Source of the DNA: Pseudopithomyces maydicus
Lineage: Eukaryota; Ascomycota; Dothideomycetes; Pleosporales; Didymosphaeriaceae
Assembly (NCBI GenBank): GCA_026873275.1
Contig: JANTUC010000012.1
Coordinates: forward strand, 640,001 to 704,000
Direction: 5' to 3'
Length of the DNA: 64,000 nt
The notes under the pieces are model-generated. The model was not told the DNA's origin, searched no databases, and saw only the letters and a list, made by a program, of their open reading frames with translations. Position numbers and translations under genes: made by a program. Shown one piece after another: positions 10,877 to 22,100 of the stretch. Each line of letters begins with the position of its first letter. Positions within the stretch are counted from its first letter, which is position 1.

Positions 10877-13617
10877 ATGCCTCGACCAAAGAAAGAAGGC
10901 CACATTCCCAAGACACGGAGCCGTATGTAAAATCCTCCCGAGAAATGGTTCTGTTAAGCACAGATAAGATGCTGTGTCTTGCAGACAGTCACCACGTCCA
11001 GCTTACATAAGCTAACCGAGTGTAACAGGCAATGGCTGCTGGTGAGCACATGAAAATTCCACCTTGTCCAGAGGAGCAACCCGACTAATCAAAGTTATAG
11101 GCCTTGTAAGGGAAGAAAGGTCAAATGGTAAGGCTCCATGCGTTTGGCGTAGCATAAATAAGCCAACTCTTGTATAGTGGAGAAGAGAAACCGCGATGCT
11201 TGAACTGTCAGCGACAAGGAGAGACATGCGATTACAGTATCCGCCTGAATTGGGGAGGTCGTACGAAAAGGGATAGCAGCAAGGCAAACACCGAATCCGG
11301 CTCCAGCACAGCAACTAGTCCCTATCAGTCTATGCTCTCGTTTGAGGATGTTACAACACCACTATTGTATTCCCAATCTTCCGAGCGTCCCCCATTACGC
11401 AGGCACCAGCATAGGAGGACTCAGTCCGCAAACTCTGTTCTTATATCCGAGCCTGAGGTTGACACTGAAATGGTGAGTCTACCCAAATGCAATAACTTGT
11501 TTCATGCTGATTTTGCTTGAAATACGTAGATGGACCTTAGTCACAGCCAGTCTCACCCTGCACTGCCTATGAATACGCCATTAGACCGAAGTTCCCCTGC
11601 CCAAGAGGCTGTTCAGCAACCAACTTCAGCGCCTTTTGGCGTGTTCGAATATTCGGGCACCTTTGACTATCCTTCACCTGCCGCCACCAGCTTTGATGCA
11701 GCCAGCTATAGCAATGCAGGCTATCCTCCCTTCAATACCACACAATCTATGCCACCCCCTAGTGCGTATCCAACGCCGAACAACCGTCAATATACGGAGC
11801 CTCCGGATCCTATGGCAAGCCATCACCAGAGGAGTTACTCAGCGGACTCTCCAACTACTTCTGACCCATATTCACCTCCTCCGGGCCCAACGGCTCCCCC
11901 ATATAGTCCTTTTGGCTTACCGCTGACTCCGAACTCATCAGTTGGTGCAGATGAGCTACCAATGCGACCGACATCAGGACAACCGTCGGGTACACATCTG
12001 CCCGTCGACCTTCGAAGACTATCAGTGCAGTCTTTACTAAGCGGTCCACCTGGAGATATTGCTTCTCAAGGGCGGCAATATCCAATTGGAAATGAAGAAT
12101 TCACCATCTATGGTTACGATATTGGCCTCCCAGACCTTGATATGCCACAGAACGATGATATCAATGCGATCGCGATATTCAGCCCACCATGTGGCGCTAT
12201 GGATCTTGACGGTGAGAGCCGACCAGCCAACGCAGAGCCGCGGGGTAAAGATATGGCTTTCGAAAAAGGAGGCTACTATGCTAAGCCTGTTCCTATTAAA
12301 ATTTCGAAATCACTAGAGCCACTGCCTCCTGTAAGTATCGACGAGACGAACACTTAGTGATACATACTGACCTCAGACTCAGCTGCTGCTTGAGAATCCC
12401 ATGAACTTATTATATTTCCACCACTTTCTAAATCACACCGCACGCATTCTTGTTCCGCATGACTGCGAGAAGAACCCTTTCCGACTTATATTACCCGAAA
12501 GTGAGTACCACCAAAACCAATCTTCCTTTCCATATTAACAAACGTAGTGGCCGTCAAGGATGAGAATATCATGTCGCTCCTCCTGGCGTACTCCGCCTCA
12601 CACCGTGCCCGCATGCTATATCACGACGAACCAGCAAATCGCATAGCAATGTGGGTCCGCGATGTGTTCCCCAAGCTCCGCGAATCACTCGCAGACTCCT
12701 CCTCCATTACGAATGAGGCATTAGCCCCAGCCATCATGTTAGCCTCCCTCGAAATCATCTCCCCGAACACTTTCGAAGTGCCCATCTCGTGGCAAGATCA
12801 CCTCAGCATGGCGCGACAGATGATCATCGCCAGAGGCGGACCAAGAACAATGGACAAGTCCGACCACGCTGCTTACTTCCTCTCTCGGTGGTTTGCCTAC
12901 CTCGACGTTCTCGGGTCTCTCAGCGGCAACAAGAACGACGAGCCCCTCGGGTCTTGGTATTGGAACTCGGAGAACGAATCCGCAGACTCAGACTTCCAGA
13001 TCGACTGCCTGACTGGCTTCACGAACCGGTGCGTTGGCCTGCTCGCCAGCATCGCCGAGCTCGCAAAGGAGGTAGAGCCCATGCGTCTCGACGCGGAGGG
13101 CAACATCAACGCGGGGTTCCGCCCCGAAGCAGATATCACGGCCCGCGCAGAGATCATTCGCAGGGAACTCTGGAAAGGTCTCACTGGGGCAAATGCCCAC
13201 AAGGGGTGCGACCACCGCTCATCCACTTCTACCTCCTCGAGCGAAATCTCGTGGGATGCAACGGAGATTTATGCCACGAATGAGATGTTTCACTGGGCAG
13301 GCCTCATCCACCTGTACCGCCGCGTGTACAACTACCCTTCCACGCACCCCGCGGTACAGCAATCAGTCTCCCAGATCATCGACTTGCTGTTCAAGGTCCG
13401 CCGCGGGTCCACCGCAGAGGCCTGCTTGCTGTTCCCCATGTTCGCAGCTGGCTGCGATGCGGTGGACAAGGGACAGCGGGACAAGGTCATGGAAAGGCTA
13501 CTTGCAGTGGAGGGCTTCGGGATGGTGCAAGTGGGCCGGGCGAGAGCAATCATGGAGCGGGTTTGGGCAACGGGTAGGGCGTGGGAGGGGCTTGTCGAGG
13601 GGGAATTCTTTGGATAA
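10877..13617 (+). CDS. Zn(II)2Cys6 transcription factor
   Basis: Seven-exon model: 10877-10922, 11029-11041, 11101-11127, 11178-11472, 11530-12330, 12383-12500 and 12548-13617, giving 789 residues. Splicing assembles a perfect binuclear zinc cluster with cysteines at residues 19, 22, 29, 36, 39 and 46 (C-x2-C-x6-C-x6-C-x2-C-x6-C) behind a basic PRPKKEG N-terminus. The cluster is built from a 13-nt exon, a 27-nt exon and the start of exon 4. Exon 5 encodes a Pro/Ser/Gln-rich linker. The C-terminal half (LLLENPMNLLYF.., LLLAYSASHRARM.., DVLGSLSG) matches the fungal-specific transcription factor domain of the Fungal_trans_2 type. It is a nuclear DNA-binding regulator whose targets cannot be inferred, and no adjacent pathway gene is obvious. 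Confidence 0.88.
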
Positions 13618-14246
13618 GGAGTGCCGAGACTCTGATGCATAGGACTTGGTTTTCCTGGGAGTAGGAATGCTTATCAGGGAGGTATGGTTCCGGTGGGACT
13701 GGAAAAGTTAGGGTTGCGCCGGCGTTGGACATGCCCAGGTGGCATACCCGGGTCTTTGCGGGGTTGGAACTAGGATAGGTAGATATGGTCGTGCATGATA
13801 CCCTTTGGAGAATGACTTGACAAGCTTTTGGAAGCCGATGTACGAAGAACGTATGTGTAGCGAGAACCCTGTGTTTACTGAACGGCGTTGAACGGTCCGT
13901 CTTTTGCATGGTCTAGCTGCCGTTCGAATATCGTAGCTCGACGCTAAATTCATATGCGGTTTATGAATCCAGTGCTCTGAATACACTACGGCAGTACTAT
14001 CCACCCAATCATACAATGACGGACAGGAACGGGTACGTCCCTGGACAAGATAGGTTGGCTCTCGTATGTAGGTAGATATGCATTTTTTGGGTACTGGATG
14101 TCTAAGAGTCTCGACCACGTCTCATGGAAATCATCACCATTAGCACGTCGGCCGTCTTGACTCATCCGCCACTCTATGATTTGCGGCCACCTGCATCCTC
14201 AACGTCACGTTACTTCCGCGTCACGCCATTTTTACCCTCTACACGC
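13618..14246. other. Convergent 3' intergenic region
   Basis: About 630 bp between the convergent ends of the Zn2Cys6 gene and the phosphomannomutase gene. No gene is seen; 3' UTRs are expected. Confidence 0.4.
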
Positions 14247-15169
14247 TCACGAGAAGAACAGCTCCTTCAACTGCCTGTACGTATCCTCCGGGTCCTTAAC
14301 CGCATGCCCAATGGTCCTCGGGTCGCTGTAAATCTCCCAGTCGTTCCCGCCCTCGTACGCCTTGTCGCCAAAGAAGTGAATGGTCTTGTAGTCGACGCCG
14401 TCGGGGCGCTCCTTGTCGGCCTCGATGTGGCGCAGGCAGTAGGTCTTGTCCCAGCCGGTGGGGAACACGTCGAAGGAGATCTGGCCGCCGACCGAGTATG
14501 TGAGGCCGAGGTCTGGGAAGGCCTCCTTGAGCTTGGCGATCATGGTGGTGCGGATGCCGTGCTCCTTGTCGTACTTTTCGTAGTCGTTGCGCTCCTCGGC
14601 GGAGGCGTTACGGCCGATGGGCGACACGTTGATCATGCCGTTGCGGAACTCGATGAAGGTGCCGCGCTTGATGGGGATGTCGAGGTCGGCGATGTAGTGC
14701 AGGATCCTGGTTCCAAATGGTCAGCTATGCTGTTGCCGTGCGCTCGTCAGAGGGGCAGACACCGACGTACCACTTTGCCAGCGCGTTGTACTTCTCCTGG
14801 CCGATCCATCCGATGAAGCTGGTGCTCGCGAGCTCCTGACCCAACCGGTATGCCGTAAGGCCGTTCTCTGAGAAGCAAAAGTCGAAGAGGGTGGTCACGT
14901 CGACGGGGCCGCCGAGCTGCTCTTGCTGCTTGACGAGGTTGGAGCCACCAACGAAGCCGATGGCAACCTTGTGGCGCAGCTCGGAGAGAAGCTGCAGCAT
15001 CTCAGGCTTTGCGAGCTGTCATTCATGGTCAGTTGTGTTGAGAGCAACGTCGGGCGTGGAAATGCACCTTTCGCGCCTTGCTGAGCGTCTCGTCGACATC
15101 GAACAGGACGACGGTGTCCTTGATGGGACGGTCCTTAAGTGGGGGGTAGATTGACGCTGCGGCGGCCAT
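14247..15169 (-). CDS. SEC53: Phosphomannomutase
   Basis: Three exons on the minus strand: 15169-15068, 15015-14771 and 14706-14247, giving 268 residues, the normal length of eukaryotic phosphomannomutase. The enzyme interconverts mannose-6-phosphate and mannose-1-phosphate in the cytosol, feeding GDP-mannose for N- and O-glycosylation, GPI anchors and mannan. Visible family blocks are FVGGSNLVKQQEQLG, FSENGLTAYRLG, KRGTFIEFRNGMINVSPIGR, GGQISFDVFP.GWDKTYCL and HFFGDKAYEGGND. The HAD motif I reads D24-V-D-E-T-L-S, keeping both aspartates but with Glu at the position that is Gly in yeast Sec53 (DVDGTLT). The splice sites (GTGCAT, GTACGT) rebuild the conserved KWILHYIADLD segment across the last junction. 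Confidence 0.95.
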
Positions 15170-16133
15170 GTTGTGTGATTTAAAGATGCTCGGCGGGCGA
15201 ACTCGAGGGGTCTGGATTCGGCAGGCACGAACAAGTATGGAGAAGGAGCAATTGGCTGTGGAGAACGAAAGGGATATATTTCATGCTGGACGGAGCCCTG
15301 GAGGGGCACGAACCAATGGGGTTAGTCTCCAGGGCTTCTACACCGCCTTCAGGGTCCCGCACTACCTAGTCTAGTCATGGGGCGAGGAAACTCCACGTTG
15401 CTCCGCTAGTCGTCGATTCGATATTGACAAGTATCGACAACCGTGGACATGGCTGCGTGTTCGGGGGCAGAGTAGCATCAAGGGTTCAGTGTTCACGCGC
15501 CTGGAAAAGAATATTGGGAAGGATGTTGACAGAATAGGAAATGCACCCGCTCTGGTAGTAAGCTGCCACTATGCTAACGATACTCACCCCCATTCGAATG
15601 TAACATGTGAAGTGGCGAATGAGACTATCAAATGTAAGATAATCGGCATGACAAGTTACTATATGATGGGAGGCTGAGATTCTGCCACTATGGCTGACTG
15701 ATTCTATTGTGTAGGTATCAGGTTGTATTAGACATGTCGATTTTGCATTACTTCAAGTCAATGTGTTGCCCTAGGAACTAAGTCATACATGATACTTAGT
15801 GGTTGGCAAGGCATACGAAGGCATGGATGAACAAACCATGTATCTGAAGAGCGGGTAGACACCCGAGAGACTCATGTATACGAACCACGCAGGACCAAGA
15901 ATCAACAACCATTATAAATGGACCACAACAACCCAAAATCGAGGCATGAACTCATTATAGTCTATCTAGCTTTACATCCCCATACCCTCCCATTGCGAGA
16001 CCATCATTCTATTTTCCAAGAAGTGACTCGTATTCCCCAATCCGTGAAAAAAAAATAAATGCTTTGAATCCCAAGAGCTACGCTTTTTCCATCGCTCCTA
16101 CGGCGTGAATTCAAAGTTGTATCATCATCACCC
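15170..16133. other. Intergenic region PMM promoter / GH16 3' side
   Basis: About 960 bp with no gene. It should include the phosphomannomutase promoter. Within 16000-16130, poly-A (about 9 A's near 16050) and AT-rich sequence are consistent with the GH16 3' UTR. Confidence 0.4.
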
Positions 16134-17378
16134 CTAGAGCATTCCCACAACGGCCACCCCAAGGAAAAAGCGCCACCAAGCCTGGGCGTCGAGATTCGCC
16201 GCCGACCCCACCGCCGATGGCCGCAAAGCTTCCTGCTCCGCAAGTGCGCTCGCAGCTGCGGGCGTAGTCGGGGCCGCAGCTGGAGTCGAGAGCCCGGCGT
16301 TTTCAGCCGGCGCTTGGGGGGTTCGCTGCTTCCAGCTGGCGGAGGCGCTGGTGCTGTGGGTTCCGCTGGTGCTGGTGGCGCCGGTTCTGATGCTGCCGGT
16401 GGCGCTGCTGATGGAGGTGCTGCTGATGGTGGTGCTGCCGACGGTGGTGCTGCAGATGGCGGTGCTGCCGATGGCGCTGGTGGTGCTGCCGGAGGAACCT
16501 GACTGCTCGAATTCGATGCCGCGTTGACCTTGATGCTTGAAAAGTCCCCGCTCATATCTCCATACGTGTACGAGGCTCCAGGGTTGTCGTTGACGACCTC
16601 GATCTTCTCCAGGATCATGGTGAATGGGCCATCTGCAAAGTTCGTGACACCCCCGCCCACTGGATGGTTCCGGGGTCGTTCTCGCTGTTGCCACCAGCCC
16701 AGTTGCCGACGCGGATGTTCATGGGTGTCTGGGGGTAGTTCTTCCCGCCCACTGCGTCGGCGAAGTTGAGGGTGCGGATGGGCGCGTCGTTGATGTACCA
16801 GGTTGTTGCGCTGGAGGTCCAGACGATTGTGTAGTTGTGCGCTGTCGCCTGTGTGGAATCGACCTTGTGGTATTCGCCGCGGTCAAAGGTCGTCGTGTTG
16901 CCTTTGCCAAAGTAGTTGGATTGGACTTCGGAGGCCTTGTCGGGGCCGCCGAGCCATTCTAGATCTACTTCGTCGAGGTCGTCGGATTCGAGAATGGCCG
17001 AGGAGACGATGCCGACGCCCGGGGAAGCCTTGAGAAAGAAGGAAACACGGCCGAAGAAGATGTACCAGTTGCTCTGGATGGTGGGTGCGTCTCCGGCTTT
17101 GCTGATGGTGAATTCGGCACCGGCAGAGGTGTAGGTTACGTTTCCAGCAGTGGTGTTCCAGACGGCGTCGTCAGCACCGTTAGCGACAAAGTCGTGGGTG
17201 TATGTGCTGGTAGAAAGAGCGGGATTGTCAGGGCAGGCTTGAAACTGTCAGTAAATATTTTGAGATTGGTACGGATATGCGCACTCTTCTTAGTAGGATC
17301 ACACAGTGTGAACGTCTGGGCCATCGTATCCGACACTGCGAAGAGCAGTGCCGCCCATGTAGCCTGTTTGACAAGCAT
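16134..17378 (-). CDS. GH16 Crh-like transglycosylase, GPI-anchored (two frameshifts)
   Basis: Minus strand; exon 1 17378-17285, 47-nt intron, exon 2 17237-16134. It has a signal peptide (MLVKQATWAALLFAVSDTMA), then a GH16 domain with catalytic motif DEVDLEWLGG (E121, D123, E125), WYIFFGRVSFFLKA and WYINDAPIRTL. A low-complexity Ala-Pro-Ser linker of repeated SAAPP units follows, and a GPI-type C-terminus rich in small residues ending with a hydrophobic WWRFFLGVAVVGML. Crh enzymes crosslink chitin to beta-1,6/1,3-glucan in the cell wall. The reading breaks twice. One base appears missing in the C run 16650-16654 (between ..TIQWAG and GVTNFADG..). One more is missing in the G run 16316-16321 before the anchor tail. 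With both restored the product is about 399 residues. As written the anchor signal is lost. Confidence 0.85.
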
Positions 17379-17444
17379 TGTGTATTTGGGGTAGAGCGAA
17401 AGAGGTAGGATGGGTGGGAGAGAGGTGAGTCAAGAACAAACTAG

Positions 17445-17594
17445 GTGACAACTCTAGTCGTCAATGGATGGTGCAAGTGATTCCAATAGGCAACCAATGG
17501 TTTAGGTAACTCTGGTAGCCAACGAACGGTCAGTGACTCTGGCAGTCAATGAACAGTGCGGGTGACTCTACCAGTCAACGAACGGCACAAGTGA
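17445..17594. repeat. Tandem array of ~29-bp degenerate units
   Basis: About five head-to-tail units of 27-32 bp, each starting GTGA/GTAA and containing CTCTRSYAGTCAACGAACGG-like sequence. The last two units are the most similar. The array starts 67 bp upstream of the GH16 start codon, so it may lie in that promoter or 5' UTR. Confidence 0.7.
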
Positions 17595-18567
17595 AAAAGC
17601 AGAGCACTCGCGTCTCCGTACTCAACCAATTCCGATATAAACCAAAGCAAACACCTTCTCAAACGAACGTACTGAGAATCAATCTCGCGATCTCGAAAAG
17701 AAGTGTGTTAAAAAAAAAGAGAGTGCCCTGCACCAAAGAAAGTACTATAGAATCAACACCCACAAGATGAATCGAATCTATTCCCGGAACGACAGCTCTC
17801 GATGTTTATAAGACAGCCATGCACTCCCCTCCTTCCCAGCCATACGGGTACGCAGGCCCAGCGGGTCGTCGAAACTGACAGGCCCCCTCCCTCCCCTCCT
17901 CATACATAGCGCCGTAAATCGTGGCTGGAACCAAATGTGACACTGGACAAGTACCAGGTACGGCGAATCCGACGGGGCGACGAGGTCAACGGTCGACCGT
18001 GCCCAGGCGACGACGTGCAGGGGTGCCCCACCCGTACACGCGTGGCGCCGCTCGAGGGCCGTTCAACCGTTCTTGGAGAAGGGGCTGGATGCATTGCACA
18101 TGTGTGCGGACACGCCCGGATGGTGGTTCCCCGCTGGACTTGGGCGTTGCGTTGGGTTCTCGGGATCGCATGTATCAGTTTGGGGTTTCACAGTGGCGGG
18201 TGCCCCACTGGAGGGCTGTGATCGTGCTACGGTGAAACCGAGCGTGCGGCAGAATTGAAACGCATCATAGGGTGAGGGAGGGTAGAGTTCGTGGAGGATT
18301 GATGCCTTGGAGGTGATTACGAGATGGAAAATGGACAAGGGAGGTGACGCGATTGGGTGTGTTGCTGTAGCTACTACGCGTCCCGAATGCATGGGTGGTT
18401 CGGTCAGATCAATCACGATAGTAGTGAACAGCAGCTGTTGTCCCAACATGCTTCCCCGCTCTCTCATCATGATGCACGCTTTCATATTGTACCATTTCCA
18501 GTGTGTACTGGTCATGTTCTGATAGATTCATTTGCGTTCGACTTGTTGATTGCGTAGTCAGCCAATC

Positions 18568-18594
18568 ATTTAATTATTGTCGTGAGGACCTAGA
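18568..18594. repeat. Dispersed motif TTTAATTATTGTCG..AGGAC, site 2
   Basis: ATTTAATTATTGTCGTGAGG then ACCTAGA, almost identical to 8473-8497 and related to the loop of the foldback element at 33818-33843. Confidence 0.4.
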
Positions 18595-19106
18595 CAGACC
18601 GTGCCGACACCTACCAAAGGCAAGCTAGACATAAGAGATTCATTCAGCGTATGATCTGGTTATGATACAAGCCCTCATCTTGTAGAGTTTCTAGTGTATC
18701 TCTGTGATATTTTGATATATTCATCTGCATTCGTCGGGACCTGTAGTCTCATCCAACTCGCTCGTCCACAACGCTCAATCGACCACCCTAGCTAGACCAT
18801 CATCCAAGCTGTCTGAGCCATATCTCATCCCCCGTGCATCTAATCCCCAATTCAGCCAACTTATCGCTTCATCCATCACCCAGTCCACAAAGTTAGCCAT
18901 CCCGTCTCCCCTCCACCTCCAAAACACATCCAGCACACGAGATATGTATCCGACACCACACCGTAACCATGGGCGTGATGGTACTCAAAACAAACGCCTC
19001 GCTAATACATATGTACCATACCATACCATGCCATACCAACCAATCAATACCCAACCCCCACCTAACCTAAATACCCATCTATCCATCCATCTATCCATCA
19101 ATACAT

Positions 19107-22100
19107 CTACCTCACCGGCCTCAACACCTCCCACCCCCTCAAGCTCTCCATATCCTCAGGCTCCTCATCCATCAAGCTCCTGCCCCTCCCCGTCATCCCT
19201 GTCCCCGTCCTCGGCGGCAACGCCGGCCGCTCCTCACTCGCATCGATCAAGCTCCCGACTCCACTGCCCACACCCACCGGCTTCCTATCTGCCATGGAGC
19301 GCCGCGGCGGCGGCGGATGCGGTCTGCTCTGCGTGGGCTCGGGGTCAGGCTCGTCGCGGTAGCGCTGCGGTGGCGCGGTGGGCGTCCCGACGAGGGAGGG
19401 TTTCTTGTTAGGGATCGGAGGCGCAGGTTTGCGGTTGAGGGAGATTTCGCGGGTGAGATTTGAGGGGTGGGGGGTTGCGCGGGGCGGTAGGGGAGGCCTG
19501 GGAGAGAGCGAGTGGATGCTGAGGAGGGGGTTCGGCGGAGGTCGGAGGTGCCGTCAAGGGAGGTGGTGGGTGAGGTGCCGGGGAAGGGTGGGGCGATGAG
19601 TTTTCTGGCCATAGGGTTGGGGGGTTTGGACGCGGTGAGGCTGGTGGTGGAACTTGCTAGGCTGCTGGGGATGCTGGTGTTCATGGCGTTGAAGTCAACG
19701 GTGTGAGCGCGTGATGTGCCTCTTGCGGGGGGTGGTTCTGGGCGGCCCATTCGTCGGACTTCGACCCAGTCTGGCTCTGGAGAGGGTGTGAAGGGGTTGC
19801 TAGGTCGCTTTGGGTTGGGGAAATGATCGTTGCTGGGGGTTGTACTCTTGCGCGCGCGGGGAGACCGTTGTCGAGCCACCATTTCCTGCGATCTGAGCTG
19901 GCGGGTGGTAGTCCAGGCTCTACGCTTTCGTATCCTAGCAGATCCTCGTCATCAGTATCTTCCATCGCGGCTCCAGTAGATGCCCGTGTGTCTCCAACAA
20001 CGTCTTTCCGCTTGCTGTATAGTTCTTGAGCTAGCTGCTCCTTACGCTTCTCGTCGATCTTGCTGATCAAACATTGAAACGTCGCATACACCGGACGATG
20101 ATCCGAGAAGCGGAGTGGAGCACAATCGTAGTTGATTTGGCGAATATTATCACCTTTGCGGAGAATTCGATCGCACCACGCAGGGATCCGAGCTTTCTCA
20201 GACGTATCATAGGTATCCGTGCCAATGTCGTATTTGTATGTGGGAAGGAACGTGATGCGCGCCTCGGAGTAGTAGGGGAATGTAAGGCCAGCAACCATTT
20301 GAAGATTCAGCTGTCACGCCATCAGCTGCTAGTATGAAAGTACTGGCCAAAGAAACTCACCTGGTCATTCTCATACAATGTCTCGAGGTCGCCGACTTGG
20401 CACAATTTCTGTACCTTCTCGTTGCTCAAACCTATCCGATAATTGAAATCTCCAAGCCAGACCACGGTGTCGTGATCTTCGATGGATCTGTTTCTCTGGA
20501 ACCGCAAACCATGGCTGATGGTCTTGTAGTCCCTATTTCGTTCCTCGTAGTTTGCAAACCCGGCTGCCAGATGCGCCGTCACGAAACATATCGAGGTATT
20601 GGCGTACTCCATGCGGATGGCCACGGCACCTTTGTTACCAGCCATTCCAGACATGCCCGTCTACGTTCAAATCAGCAACGAAAATGTCCTCCAGATCGTT
20701 GAACCTACCTTTTTCAAGCTTCCTTCGACGTTTTTGATGCTCTTCAAGGATCCCGCCCGAACAAAAACAGACAAACTAGCACCTACTAGTTGCCCTCCTC
20801 GCAGCAGCACATATTCTTCCTGTCCATGCTTTGCTGCGTTATGGTTCAAACAGTCTCTAACAGCAGCCTCCCAAGCCTGCCGCCTCGCTGGATCCGTCGA
20901 CATGATTTGCTGCGGACTGAGCTCCACAATCTCCTGGAAACCGACTGCTACAATCTCTGGACACTGCTGAGAAGATTGCACTTTTGGACATAACCAAGGT
21001 GACAGGTCGTCGTGAATTCCATCTGTTTTGCCATTGAGATTGAACGTTCCCGCGAGAATGTGTATGACTTCATTTTCCGAGTATTCCGCCGAGCGTTTTG
21101 TGAGCTCCGCGATGACAAAATCGTTGATGGGATCGTAAAGGTGGACGGGTACCTGGCCCATCAGTCGACCGAGCAGCATATCAATCGTATTCTGCCGTCC
21201 TTTATCTGCGAAATTGTTGATATACACACGAGTGGCGCTCTTCCTCACGTCGGCGAGAGCCCCAGCGAACGACATCTTCCCGTGTCTGGTGAAGGAAGTT
21301 TTCAGCGCGCCTGTCCCAGCATAGATCCGTGACAGTGCGTCTCCGTTGTCTGCCCACATGCTCGAATGCCGGGCCCAGAAATCCTGGCCAGCTCCTAAGC
21401 GCTTGTGGTTTAGGAAAATCTCCAAGGCCATCTTGCTGATGATGGTTTGTACGAGATTTGTCCGGTCTAGACAGTCTAGACAGTTGGTTCTGAATACGCC
21501 CTCTTGCTGTAGGATTGCAGTCGGTCTTCGAACGACATACTCCTTGCCATTCGACCGTGCATGCTCTTCAATCTCCTCTGATAGATAGTATGCAAAACCA
21601 TCTGCAGAGCCGTGTATCCACTGTTGGATCATACTAGCCATCTCGTACCCACCAGGTCCCCTGGTTTCAGCGTGAAAGTCAAATTCAGTGAGCTTTATAA
21701 GCTCATGCTCTTGGGTACCACCATTGGCGTAGTTCATCGGACTCTGCTTTATATGATGACGATACCGATGAGTCAACTCAAGTTCGTTCGGCTTCTCATT
21801 ACTCAGAAGATTCACCACGTGAATGGCACCGTAGCTAAGCTCCAGATTCTCAAAATGCTTATCAAAAGCTGGCTGTGTTGCTTCCGGCGATCGGGTAATG
21901 GTAATCTTCTGCTGCCCAGGGAGCAGCCCAGTTGCTTGCTCCCAAAACAGCGGCACACTGCCTCGAATCTGGGTATACGAAAAGCATAGACCGGTAGGTG
22001 CATAAAAAATGGTCTCAGACTCGACAAAATTCGCAACGTTGCCGTCATCATCGATACCCCGCGCATTGAATCTGGTTCCCGCTCTCCGGCACGACAGTCT

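Larger units (their letters stand above)
17379..19106. other. Intergenic region with repeats
   Basis: About 1.7 kb without a supportable gene between the GH16 promoter and the 3' end of the 5-phosphatase gene. Overlapping frames on both strands at 17900-18250 reflect a GC-rich patch and do not resemble a family. It contains the tandem array at 17445-17594, a dispersed motif at 18568, a diverged direct repeat (TGATAGATTCATTTGCGTTCG at 18521, TGATATATTCATCTGCATTCG near 18713) and TCCA-type simple repeats near 19075-19110. Confidence 0.4.

Noticed and set aside
14124..14816. 230-residue plus-strand frame at the phosphomannomutase locus
   Set aside because: Antisense shadow; the opposite strand encodes a complete phosphomannomutase.
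16314..16502. Gly/Ala-rich plus-strand frame (GGAADGGAADGG-type)
   Set aside because: It is the complement of the SAAPP repeat linker of the GH16 protein.
17445..17594. CRISPR-like array
   Set aside because: The units are contiguous degenerate tandem repeats without spacers, and the genome is eukaryotic.
17900..18515. Several overlapping 60-150-residue frames in a GC-rich patch
   Set aside because: Open in many frames at once because of composition; no conserved segment.
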